DNA of 13,848 nt from Pelagophyceae sp. CCMP2097 (Eukaryota > Sar > Pelagophyceae): NCBI GenBank assembly GCA_026770575.1, contig MU657454.1:1061-14908 (forward strand), read 5' to 3'. The notes below the pieces were generated by a model, which saw nothing but the letters and a program-made list of their open reading frames with translations, was not told where the DNA came from and did not search any database. Below are positions 1 to 6,117 of the stretch, in pieces. Within the stretch, counting starts at the first letter, position 1; every line of letters begins with the position of its first letter. Made by a program: the position numbers and the translations under genes.

Positions 1-15
1 AAATTATTTAAACTA

Positions 16-134
16 ATCGCTGAATTTTGCGGCCGACCAGGTTTGAACCTGTGACCACCTTCTTCTTCTATTATGATTCCAATGATTCCCAATTTTAGCG
101 ATCACATTAACCACCAATCGCTGAATCGGCCGAG
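16..134. repeat. Short direct repeat at the window edge, about 100 bp apart
   Basis: The string AATCGCTGAA followed closely by GGCCGA occurs near 16-37 and again near 116-132; the second copy lacks about five bases between the two blocks. Between them, positions 39-52 carry a small palindrome (CAGG...CCTG) that on the minus strand reads GGTTCAAACC, a match to the Pol III B-box core. No gene is visible in 1-158. Confidence 0.35.
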
Positions 135-158
135 TTGCTGCCCTTTCCTCCCCAGAGG

Positions 159-300
159 CGGAACCTCACGGATTTAACCGTGGACGGACGGACAGAAGGA
201 CAGACAGACAGGAGGACAGACGGACAGACAAAATTGCCCCTGGTAATCCTTCAATCAAAGGACCCGAAGGGCCCTTGCCGGAAACTGACGTTGATTAAAC
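159..300 (-). repeat. Interspersed hairpin repeat, copy 1 (GACA-rich head plus conserved hairpin tail)
   Basis: This copy starts with a GGAAC.TCACGGAT block, then a GGAC/GACA tetranucleotide-rich tract (about 181-231), then a conserved segment including TAATCCTTCAATCAAAGGAC. At 259-275 lies the near-palindrome AGGACCCGAAGGGCCCT, a 7-bp stem with one A-C mismatch and a GAA loop, followed by a block ending near GACGTTGAT. The same order recurs at 12409-12525 and the tail recurs inverted at 4479-4531. Strand is given in the sense that reads CCTTCGGG. The reading frame open across it is not evidence of coding, because the copies differ at codon positions 1 and 2. Confidence 0.75.
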
Positions 301-567
301 ACTACCAGCTTAGGTCGTGTTTCAAAAATATCGCTAAACAACGCTTTCGGAACGGTTACAGATTCCAAATTTTCGATGCAAGGATTTGCAAATTCAAGCC
401 CGTTATCATTGAAGTTCAGACTCGCTAGTTTTCGAAAGTCCACAGGGCGAAGGTAGCTTTGGGGACCTCGTTCGGCGGGCGGGGGGCGGCTCCTTTGGAC
501 CTTAAGGGCTTCATCGCTTGGGGAGGCGAGGCCCATCCGATAGAAACCTTAGGGTCCAACGGAGCCC
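300..567. other. Spacer without a supported gene
   Basis: Mixed-composition sequence between the hairpin repeat and the direct-repeat pair. A minus-strand frame is open across 255-536, but its C-terminal end is the repeat itself and it has no recognisable domain. The 12-mer TAGGTCGTGTTT at 311-322 recurs exactly at 1561-1572, hinting that this spacer and the GC-rich block share dispersed sequence. Confidence 0.3.
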
Positions 568-669
568 GTTGCGGTATATATACCGGGCCCCACAATCACC
601 TCCGAGGATAATGATCCGGTGAATCCTCCTTTGCCCCCAGCGGGCCATTACGGGTTAATGGGCCCACGT
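568..669 (+). repeat. Direct repeat pair, copy 1
   Basis: Begins GTTGCGGTATATATACCGGG and runs through CCGAGGATAATGATCCGG and GCGGGCCATTACGGG to GGCCCACGT. It matches 922-1016 almost base for base; the main difference is a 7-base insertion near 655-661. The start holds the palindrome CGGTATATATACCG. The two starts are 354 bp apart. Confidence 0.85.
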
Positions 670-716
670 ACAAAACCACTTGCGAATGGTCTCGGGTTCG
701 ATTCCCGCAGGGGGCA
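633..716 (+). other. tRNA-like fold with a B-box match; possible tRNA-derived SINE piece
   Basis: The segment ends in a T-arm-like hairpin, CGGG-TTCGATT-CCCG at 693-707, which contains the Pol III B-box match GGTTCGATTCC. Its outer ends pair strongly: 633-644 with 704-715, 11 of 12 positions. Spacing of 84 nt suits a class II tRNA, but the D-arm region is too long, no convincing A box is present, and no 5-bp anticodon stem sits at the right distance. The outer stem also competes with the T stem. The 5' half lies in the direct repeat; the second repeat copy lacks the 3' half. I do not call a functional tRNA. Confidence 0.3.
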
Positions 717-921
717 CTCGATTTTGGCGAGTGTTACCCTGGTAAGCCTCCACTCCCCAGCGGCCACGTGCCCAAGACACGCAGTAAGCCCGCCCCGCGG
801 CAACAGGTTCAAGACCTGCAGTAAGGCCGCCACCGGAGCCGGACCAAGGCTCGGTGCATTATCGTATTTTGTCTTTCTCCACGGTAAACCTCCCGTTCCT
901 ACGGTATGCGTGTGGGGGAGT
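670..921. other. Spacer between the direct repeats, with a second T-arm-like hairpin
   Basis: No gene is supported. At 804-818 the plus strand carries CAGG-TTCAAGA-CCTG, a 4-bp stem with a 7-nt loop that matches the B-box consensus GGTTCAANNCC. Together with 693-707 this gives two T-arm-like modules in about 125 bp, as expected of tRNA-derived short interspersed elements, but no matching acceptor stem is found. Confidence 0.3.
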
Positions 922-1016
922 GTTGCGGTATATATACCGGGCCCCACAATCACCTCCGAGGATAATGATCCGGTGAATCCCCTTTTGCCCCCAGCGGGCC
1001 ATTACGGGGCCCACGT
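922..1016 (+). repeat. Direct repeat pair, copy 2
   Basis: Second copy of the 568-669 unit, starting GTTGCGGTATATATACCGGG and ending GGGGCCCACGT. It lacks the 7-base insertion of copy 1 and has CCCCTTTT where copy 1 has CTCCTTT. Sequence diverges completely on both sides, so this is a discrete duplicated unit. Confidence 0.85.
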
Positions 1017-1081
1017 CGTTCGCGCGGTGTGGTGCCTCAAAAATGGGCATATGTTCTCAAAAAGGGGAAGTCTAAAAAAAA

Positions 1082-1216
1082 ATGGCCGAACCGCTGGCGC
1101 GCGGCGCGTTTCGCGACGGCCCCGTGCGCGCCGAGTCGGATCACGACAAGCGGCGCGACGGCGAGATGCTTGCGACTCAAACCTTATCTTGCTCACAGCT
1201 CTCCTTGTCTCAATAA
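1082..1216 (+). CDS. Possible small ORF or orphan first exon, 44 residues
   Basis: An ATG in a favourable context (AAAAATGG) opens a 44-codon frame beginning MAEPLARGAFRDGP. The first 30 or so codons are GC-rich, resembling the host coding sequence nearby; the last third is not, and it ends at TAA 1214-1216. This could be a 5' exon cut off from its gene, or chance. No domain is recognised. It lies just upstream of the AT-rich arm of the 1300-2380 block, so an insertion separating it from later exons is possible but unproven. Confidence 0.2.
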   Translation: MAEPLARGAFRDGPVRAESDHDKRRDGEMLATQTLSCSQLSLSQ

Positions 1217-1299
1217 GAACGATTAGATTCAGAGAGTCAGACTGTACAGTAAACACACGCCGGATGTCATTTGACGGGCTTGCGGGGGCATGAAAAATC

Positions 1300-2380
1300 A
1301 AGTTTTAAGATGTGTTTTCGATAGCGATCTAAAGCTGAAAGTTATCTAAATTTTAAGTGAGATGGGTTTTAAACTCAGTTTTAAGCGCAAAAATCGAAAG
1401 TTATCTAAATTTTAATTTTTAAGACACAAAAGATGTCAGCTGCTTAAAGGCGATTTTATCAAGTCTATTTTCAGGATGCCGAAGTGACATTATCGCGGCT
1501 GACTGGCCTCTCGTGGGGAACGCCCTCCGACGGCTTCAGGGCGGCGACTGGGTCCCCATATAGGTCGTGTTTGAAGCGAAAGCGCTGCCGCGGTGCGACG
1601 GGGGAGCCTTGCAACCGCGGCGCAGCGCGCCAAGCGCGGCACCGGCGTTGCATTCGCTTCATACTGCGACGGCGGGGCGGGCCCGGCGGGGGCGATGCCG
1701 GCAGGAGTTTCGTGCGAAAGTGCCGCCGCGCCGCCTTGTTATCGACCCGAGAGGGAAAAGCACACAAAAACGCCGACGCTCAAACCTCGGCCGGCGGGCC
1801 CACAGCCGGGCGCGGGTGTCGGAAGCGACGGGCCCACGAAGCCACGGGCGGCGGCGCCGCCGCGACGCGGCTGGCGGGACCACCATTCTTTACGCGTGCA
1901 GCGACGCGCTCCACGACGCGGCCCCGTCGATAAATTGAGCCGAACTTCGAGACAGCGCACCGGAAGGCGGCGGGGGCGCCTCGCCGCCGGAGCTGCGCGC
2001 GGCGGCGACGCCGCAGGCACCGAACGAGCCGACCACTTTTACAGTAAGCGGCGCCCCGCGCCAGCGACTCCGGCTGTGCCTTTCGTTCAAACTTCGCCGC
2101 GCGGCGCGGGTATCAGCGCGGGCGCCGGCACCGGCGCGGGCATCGGCGCGGGCGGCATTCGACCATATGCAAGGCATAAGACCTCTCATCACGCGAGTGA
2201 CTCGCTGAACTCACTTAAAATCCGAGCAGAACTCAGTTTTAAATAGGCCTATTTAAAGGCTCGGAGAGAGAGGTATTTTAAGTAAGGCTTCTTAAAATCT
2301 AGATAACTCCTCTATTTCTAGTTTTAAAGGCCGCTTAAAGCGTTAATAATTGGATAATTTTCAGCTTAAGCTGCTAGTGA
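1300..2380. mobile_element. Candidate non-autonomous element: GC-rich core between AT-rich palindromic arms
   Basis: The left arm (about 1300-1475) and right arm (about 2200-2380) are AT-rich and share motifs in opposite orientation. ATTTTAAGTGAG in the left arm pairs exactly with CTCACTTAAAAT at 2211-2222. GTTATCTAAATTTTAAG, present twice in the left arm, has an inverted near-copy around 2291-2309. AACTCAGTTTTAA occurs in direct orientation in both arms. The core (about 1480-2200) is very GC-rich and open in several frames on both strands, which GC-rich sequence does by chance; the longest frame is low-complexity Arg/Ala/Gly and I do not call it a protein. A short GGCGCGGGC-type tandem lies at 2117-2152. 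No transposase, clean terminal inverted repeat or target-site duplication was identified. Confidence 0.35.
2238..2257. repeat. Perfect 20-bp palindrome
   Basis: TTTAAATAGGCCTATTTAAA reads identically on both strands. It sits in the right AT-rich arm among many TTTTAAG/CTTAAAA motifs. A second perfect palindrome, CAGCTTAAGCTG, is at 2362-2373. Such clusters can be protein-binding arrays, cruciforms or transposon sub-terminal repeats; the sequence does not say which. Confidence 0.7.
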
Positions 2381-2386
2381 CGACAA

Positions 2387-2409
2387 AGACCCTTCGGGTC
2401 CTCAAAAAA
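2387..2409 (+). repeat. Hairpin with TTC loop and CCTCAAAAA tail, upstream of the PPPDE gene
   Basis: GACCC-TTC-GGGTC at 2388-2400 is a perfect 5-bp stem with a 3-nt loop, followed by CTCAAAAAA. The string TCGGGTCCTCAAAAA recurs inverted at about 4453-4467, just past the PPPDE stop codon, so related inverted sequences bracket the gene. The stem-loop belongs to the same family as those at 259-275, 4509-4525, 12483-12499 and 12530-12546. Confidence 0.6.
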
Positions 2410-2519
2410 CGTAAACACACACCACTTTCGGTCCGTTCAACGGATCGATTGTGACAGCCTACACGCCGCCGGTCGAGCCGCGGCCGAGTCCAGATCACGG
2501 TCCAGCACCGCGCGGCGCC

Positions 2520-4391
2520 ATGGCGTTCGAGGTGTGCCACCCCGTGTCGCCCCCCCGCTTCGCATTTCAGGCAACCGCGTCCAAGCGGGGGGCCTTTGCG
2601 GCCGATAGCGTGTGCCGACGTGTCGCGTCCTTGGTTTGCCTTTTGAGGCCGCGTTTCCAGGTGTCCTTGGCGCTGTACGACCTGTCGAACGGCATGGCGC
2701 TGCAGATGTCGCGGCAGTTTGCGCTGCTCGAGGGCCGCACGATTGAGATGATCCCGCACACGGGCGTGCGGCTCCACGGCAAGGAGTACTTCTTCGGCGG
2801 CGGCGTGCAGGCGCTGCCGCCGGCGACGGTGGAGCGCACGTTCGGCCGCAAGCCCGTGCGGATCGAGCGCCTCGGCACCACGGACCGCACCGCGGCGGAC
2901 ATTGCCACCTGGCTCCGAGACACGGCGCGGCAGTGGTCGCCCGAGTCCTACGACCTCTGGCGCCACAACTGCAACGACTTCTCGCAGGCTCTGACGCGGT
3001 TCCTCCTCGGGGCCCGGGCCACCATCCCGGCCTGGATCCTCACGCTCCCCGCGGAGGTGCTCGCCACGCCCCTCGGCAAGCTCCTCGAGCCCGGCCTCGG
3101 CGCCTTTCAGGAGGAGTTTAACGGCAACCTCCGCCTGCAGGGCGGCGCCCTCGAGGGCGGCGGCCCCGCGGCGCCCGACGCGCCCGCGGCGGGCGCGCTG
3201 AACGTGACGGTCAAGGCCGCGGCCGAGGGCTCGGCGCAGCCGCGGCGCGTGGCGCTGGCCGCCGACGCCACCGTCGGCGACCTGCGGCGCGCGCTCGGCG
3301 TCGACGGCGCGCCCCGGTTCGTCTTCCTCGGGAAGATGCTTTCCGACGACGCGAAGCCGCTCGCCGCGTACGGTGTCTGCGACGCGCACCAGATCCTCAT
3401 CCTCGGCGCCAAGCGCGCCGACGCGCCCGCGCCGGCGGCCACGCCGCAGGCGGCGGCGCGGCCGGCGGCGGCGGCGCGGACGCCGCTCGAGGCGGCGGTG
3501 GCGCGCGTCGAGGCGGCGGGGGGGCCCGCGGTGCTCGCCATGCTGTCCAAGGTCTGCTCCAACGTGATAGAACACCCGACCGAGGACAAGTACCAGGTCC
3601 TCAAGCTCTCCAACGCCGCCTTCCAGCGCAAAGTCGCCGCGCACGCCGGCGCCCTCGACGTCCTCAAGCTTGCCGGGTTTCTGCCCGACCTCGAGGTGCT
3701 CCGGCTGACGCCGTCGGCGAGCGCCTGGGGGCCGCTCACGGCCGCGCGCGCGCTCCTCGACGCGCGAATCGCCGCGCTCGCGGCGCCGCCGCCCGCGCCG
3801 CGCGACGCGGACCCCTTTGCAGCCATTCTCGGCGGCCTCGGCGGGCCGGGCGGCCTCGGGGCGCCGGGCGGGCCTGGCGACGGCGGCGACTTCGGCGGGC
3901 TGGCGCAGCAGATGCCCGGCATGTCTGCGATGCTGGGGAACCCGGCCATGATGGCGCAGATGCGCGAGACTCTGGCGGACCCGGCGCAGATGCGGCGCGT
4001 GGCGGAGCTCATGCACCGCAACCCGGGCCTGCAGCAGGCCGCGCTGCAGCATCTCGGCCAGTCCAACCCGCAGATGCAACTACTCCTGAACAGCCACCCG
4101 CAGGCGCGCCAGCAGATGGAGCAGCTCTTCGCCGACCCCGCCGCGCTCACGCAGCTCATGGAGCAGATGCAGCGCAGCCCGCTCCTCGGCGGCGCGCCCG
4201 GCGCCGGCGCGCCGCCGCCGGACTTTGAGCGCATGGTGAACTCCCTCGGCCGCACACCCGCCGGCCTGCTGCCGGCGCCGGGCCAGCCCGCGGCGACATC
4301 ACCTGGCGCCGCGCCCGACGCCGCAAACGGCGCCATGTCCGAGGAGGACGCGCTCCTCGAGGCCATCCGCCGCTCCATGAGCGAACAGTAG
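2520..4391 (+). CDS. PPPDE (DeSI-like) cysteine isopeptidase with UBL, PUB, STI1-like and UIM regions
   Basis: Predicted role: removal of SUMO or ubiquitin from substrates, probably with Cdc48/p97, in cytosol or nucleus (inference from domains). I choose ATG 2520 (GCCATGG) and an intron at 2532-2660, giving exons 2520-2531 and 2661-4391 and 580 residues; splicing yields the classic start MAFEVSLALYDLSNGMA. Domains: PPPDE about 5-145, with His37 (MIPHTG) and Cys108 (HNCNDFS), close to the His38/Cys108 dyad known for human DESI1; ubiquitin-like 184-255; PUB 278-378 (PUB domains bind the p97 C-terminus); Gly/Pro linker; Met/Gln-rich STI1-like repeats about 416-515 (MPGMSAMLGNP, LMHRNPGLQ); C-terminal UIM 565-580 (EEDALLEAIRRSMSEQ, with the key Ala572 and Ser576). 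The UBL ends without a GG tail, so it is an integral domain rather than a conjugated modifier. No frame damage is seen; codon use is strongly GC3. Without splicing, the frame stays open and would add 43 residues after residue 4. Confidence 0.9.
   Translation: MAFEVCHPVSPPRFAFQATASKRGAFAADSVCRRVASLVCLLRPRFQVSLALYDLSNGMALQMSRQFALLEGRTIEMIPHTGVRLHGKEYFFGGGVQALPPATVERTFGRKPVRIERLGTTDRTAADIATWLRDTARQWSPESYDLWRHNCNDFSQALTRFLLGARATIPAWILTLPAEVLATPLGKLLEPGLGAFQEEFNGNLRLQGGALEGGGPAAPDAPAAGALNVTVKAAAEGSAQPRRVALAADATVGDLRRALGVDGAPRFVFLGKMLSDDAKPLAAYGVCDAHQILILGAKRADAPAPAATPQAAARPAAAARTPLEAAVARVEAAGGPAVLAMLSKVCSNVIEHPTEDKYQVLKLSNAAFQRKVAAHAGALDVLKLAGFLPDLEVLRLTPSASAWGPLTAARALLDARIAALAAPPPAPRDADPFAAILGGLGGPGGLGAPGGPGDGGDFGGLAQQMPGMSAMLGNPAMMAQMRETLADPAQMRRVAELMHRNPGLQQAALQHLGQSNPQMQLLLNSHPQARQQMEQLFADPAALTQLMEQMQRSPLLGGAPGAGAPPPDFERMVNSLGRTPAGLLPAPGQPAATSPGAAPDAANGAMSEEDALLEAIRRSMSEQ
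2532..2660 (+). other. Inferred 129-nt GT-AG intron in the PPPDE gene
   Basis: Donor GAG|GTGTGC and acceptor GCGTTTCCAG|GTGTCC, with a pyrimidine-rich stretch before the acceptor. Removal joins GAG to GTG in phase 0 and puts the PPPDE core four residues after the Met, where the family has it. The intron is 129 nt, a multiple of three, and contains no in-frame stop, so retention would give an in-frame isoform. The encoded insert resembles nothing in PPPDE proteins. Confidence 0.75.
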
Positions 4392-4447
4392 CCGATTCCC
4401 ATGATCATAGTATCCGCCGCGGCGACGCTGCCGGCGCAGCCCGCTCG

Positions 4448-4531
4448 ATTCCTTTTTGAGGACCCGAGAAGTTCTTGCCGTTTTTAAAATCAACGTCAGT
4501 TTACGGCAAGGGCCCTTCGGGTCCTTTGACT
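4448..4531 (+). repeat. Interspersed hairpin repeat, inverted copy 3, downstream of the PPPDE gene
   Basis: Reads ATCAACGTCAGTTTACGGCA and then AGGGCCCTTCGGGTCCT at 4509-4525, a 7-bp stem including one G-T pair around a TTC loop, then TTGA. This is the reverse complement of the tails of copies 1 and 2. The GACA-rich head is absent. The proximal part (4451-4467) has CTTTTTGAGGACCCGAGAAG, an inverted relative of the hairpin upstream of the gene at 2387-2409. It starts about 60 bp past the stop codon, so it may sit in the 3' UTR. Confidence 0.75.
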
Positions 4532-4555
4532 GAAGTAGACCCCCACTGGAGTAAA

Positions 4556-4889
4556 GGTCAATTTAAGAACCGGCTAAGCGAAAAAAATTCTTGAGGCCCG
4601 ACGACGCCGTTGTTTGCGGTTTTGACGCTGCCAGGGGACGCGCCTGGGTCCCCTGCACCCACCCCCAAATCATGGCGTCCGCGGAGGACCTCTGTGAGAA
4701 ATTTAGCATAGGCAGAGTCCGGACCGACCATCGGTTCTTTAAAAACCGCCGGTCAGATTAAGAACCGGGCCCCTGGAGCCGGATGATATACCAATAAGGG
4801 ATTTAATGGGTTTTAATTGGGTCTTATAAATGCCTTATTGAGATATTGGGCGTATTTTGTCGATTTTTTCGTCGGTTCTTAAATTAACC
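4556..4889. mobile_element. MITE-like element with 19-bp terminal inverted repeats
   Basis: The left end GGTCAATTTAAGAACCGGC (4556-4574) is the inverse of the right end GTCGGTTCTTAAATTAACC (4871-4889) with two mismatches. Internal copies exist: GGTCAGATTAAGAACCGGG at 4751-4769 in the left-end orientation, and TCGGTTCTTTAAAA near 4731 in the right-end orientation. The 334 bp may therefore be two short elements end to end (about 4556-4745 and 4751-4889). A hairpin CAGGGGAC...GTCCCCTG (4632-4639 with 4648-4655) lies inside. A 24-codon ATG frame (from 4672, MASAEDLCEKFSIG) is also inside; it may be a captured exon or chance. No transposase is encoded, and no clear target-site duplication was found. 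Confidence 0.55.
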
Positions 4890-4932
4890 AGGTAATTAAA
4901 TTCGGGTGGATAATAGACAGGTACACTTTTAT

Positions 4933-5287
4933 TAACTAGTTCAGAACTGGTTCAGAAAATGACAAATACACAGTTCAGAATTGTTCTGAACTAGTTGAGA
5001 ACTGGTTAATCTTAACTCTGTGAAATAGCTCGGAACTTGTTTATCGTAACTCTGTGTTAATCTTAACTCTGTGAACTAGTTCAGAACTGGTTAATCTTAA
5101 TTAACTCTGTGAGTTAAGATTAACAGAGTGAGTTAAGATTAACCAGTTCTGAACTGCGAGTTAAGATTAACCAGTTCTGAACTAGTTCACAGAGTTAAGA
5201 TTGAGTTAAGATTAACCAGTTCTGAACTAGTTTACAGAGTTAAGATCAACCATCCTGAACTAGTTCAGAACTGTTCTGAACTGAGAA
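4933..5287. repeat. Foldback satellite: long imperfect palindrome of an AACTAGTTCAGAACTGG unit
   Basis: About 350 bp built from variants of one 42-45 nt unit combining TTAATCTTAACTCTGTG with AACTAGTTCAGAACTGG. The left half carries units in one orientation, the right half in the other. The best arms, 5057-5098 and 5163-5204, are inverted copies matching at 41 of 42 positions, with only 64 nt between. A tandem copy of the right arm follows at 5208-5249 (two differences, 45-bp period), with partial units near 4998 and 5133. AACTAGTT is itself palindromic. The strands could form a large cruciform or foldback; no coding sequence is present. Confidence 0.9.
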
Positions 5288-5289
5288 AA

Positions 5290-5540
5290 CCCGAACGTGT
5301 TGATGTCTCAATTGTTCAAAAAATAAAATATAAATGTTTTATATCCAATCCAGTTTTTTATTGTGAATTTTGAATATTTGCGATTTTGAATCTTTGGATT
5401 TTTTTTTTTTGGGGGGGGCTTTTTTGGATTTTACAATTAATTCGATGTTCAATTTCAATTTTTGATAACTTGATATTTTGGCAAGGGGCAAGCAAAAAAA
5501 AGGGCGGAACCACATGACACAAACCCGGCTCACCTTGCAA
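5290..5540. other. AT-rich low-complexity spacer
   Basis: Contains homopolymer runs (T run about 5400-5410, G run about 5411-5418) and TTTGAAT/TTTGGAT repeats. The minus-strand frames here are Lys-rich low complexity and are not called as genes. It separates the foldback satellite from the small gene at 5627. Confidence 0.5.
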
Positions 5541-5582
5541 ATCTAGTTGGTCTAGTCCCTAACGGCCATATAACGGCTACAA

Positions 5583-5630
5583 ATGGAGCCCATAGACCGC
5601 GACTGGGTCGGCCGAGGCGCTGAAGGATGA
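5583..5630 (+). promoter_or_regulatory. Possible upstream ORF overlapping the start of the next gene
   Basis: ATG 5583 opens a 15-codon frame (MEPIDRDWVGRGAEG) whose TGA at 5628-5630 overlaps the ATG at 5627 in an ATGA arrangement. It could be a uORF acting on the downstream start through termination-reinitiation, or the remains of an N-terminus shifted by an indel. Evidence is positional only. Confidence 0.3.
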
Positions 5631-6085
5631 AGCGCGCGGGTACGCCCCCGGCGCAGCCACTGGCAAAGCCTGCCTGGAGCGACGTCGCTAAGTGCGATAA
5701 GGTGAAGAAGCCCGAGTGGGACGAGCGGACGGGGAAGCTGGACTCGTCGTTCACGTACACGGTCGAGGGCTTCAAAGCCAAGGACCCGCGCTTCTCTGAG
5801 GAGTCGGTCACGGTCACGATCACGGTCCTGTCAGACGGCCGCCAGCGGTGCATGCAGGAGCACTGGGAGCGCATGCACGCGACGATCACCATGCCCGCGT
5901 CGCTGGTGGCCGACCTCCAGATCGGGGCCGATGAGCGCGCCGAGCTCAAGAAGTCCAAGACGGCGTCGGCGGCGTCCCAGACCAAGAAGCGCCGCCGCAG
6001 CGCCGCTGCCGCGGCGCCGGGGGTGGCAGCGAACAAAGCGCGCCAGCAGCAGTCCGCCCAGCGATGGAACACGGGGCCGCGCTGA
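5627..6085 (+). CDS. Uncharacterised 152-residue protein with a basic, nuclear-targeting-like C-terminus
   Basis: I do not recognise a family. The frame starts at ATG 5627 (GGATGAAGC) and ends at TGA 6083-6085. GC content and third-position bias match the other host genes and contrast with the AT-rich DNA on both sides, which supports real coding. Residues about 1-30 are Pro/Ala/Lys-rich. Residues about 30-105 have alternating hydrophobic stretches (FTYTVEGFKAKDPRF, VTVTITVLSDG, ATITMPASLVADLQI) that suggest a small beta-rich domain. The tail has KKSKT...TKKRRRSAAAAAP, a bipartite-like basic cluster that could act as a nuclear signal. No membrane segment or signal peptide is apparent. It could be one exon of a longer gene, but no splice site is needed to explain it. 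Confidence 0.6.
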   Translation: MKRAGTPPAQPLAKPAWSDVAKCDKVKKPEWDERTGKLDSSFTYTVEGFKAKDPRFSEESVTVTITVLSDGRQRCMQEHWERMHATITMPASLVADLQIGADERAELKKSKTASAASQTKKRRRSAAAAAPGVAANKARQQQSAQRWNTGPR

Positions 6086-6086
6086 G

Positions 6087-6117
6087 TCGTCACCGCCGGG
6101 CGCAACACAGTGACGAT
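6087..6117 (+). terminator. Hairpin immediately after the 5627-6085 stop codon
   Basis: TCGTCAC and GTGACGA form a 7-bp perfect stem around a 17-nt loop, starting one or two bases past the stop. It may be a 3' end or mRNA-stability structure. The right half (GCGCAACACAGTGACGA, about 6101-6117) has a near-copy at about 6560-6576 (GCGCAATACGGTGACGA, 15 of 17). Confidence 0.35.

Noticed and set aside
176..232. GACA-rich tract as a CRISPR array or minisatellite gene
   Set aside because: It is an irregular tetranucleotide microsatellite within an interspersed repeat; no spacers or regular repeat length.
633..716. Functional tRNA gene
   Set aside because: The T-arm and B-box match are good, but the D arm, anticodon stem and A box do not fit any tRNA geometry, and the outer stem competes with the T stem.
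1593..2246. Plus-strand 217-codon frame in the GC-rich block
   Set aside because: Several frames on both strands are open here through high GC; the translation is low-complexity and lacks any domain or coherent start.
2361..4079. Long minus-strand frame (572 codons) opposite the PPPDE gene
   Set aside because: It is Arg/Gly/Ala low complexity and arises from the GC-rich third positions of the plus-strand gene, which has five recognisable domains.
3107..4408. Second long minus-strand frame (433 codons) over the same gene
   Set aside because: Another shadow frame: Ser/Ala/Arg-rich, no domain, entirely opposite confirmed coding sequence.
4933..5287. Telomeric or centromeric satellite
   Set aside because: The units are arranged as an inverted foldback with few copies rather than a long head-to-tail array.
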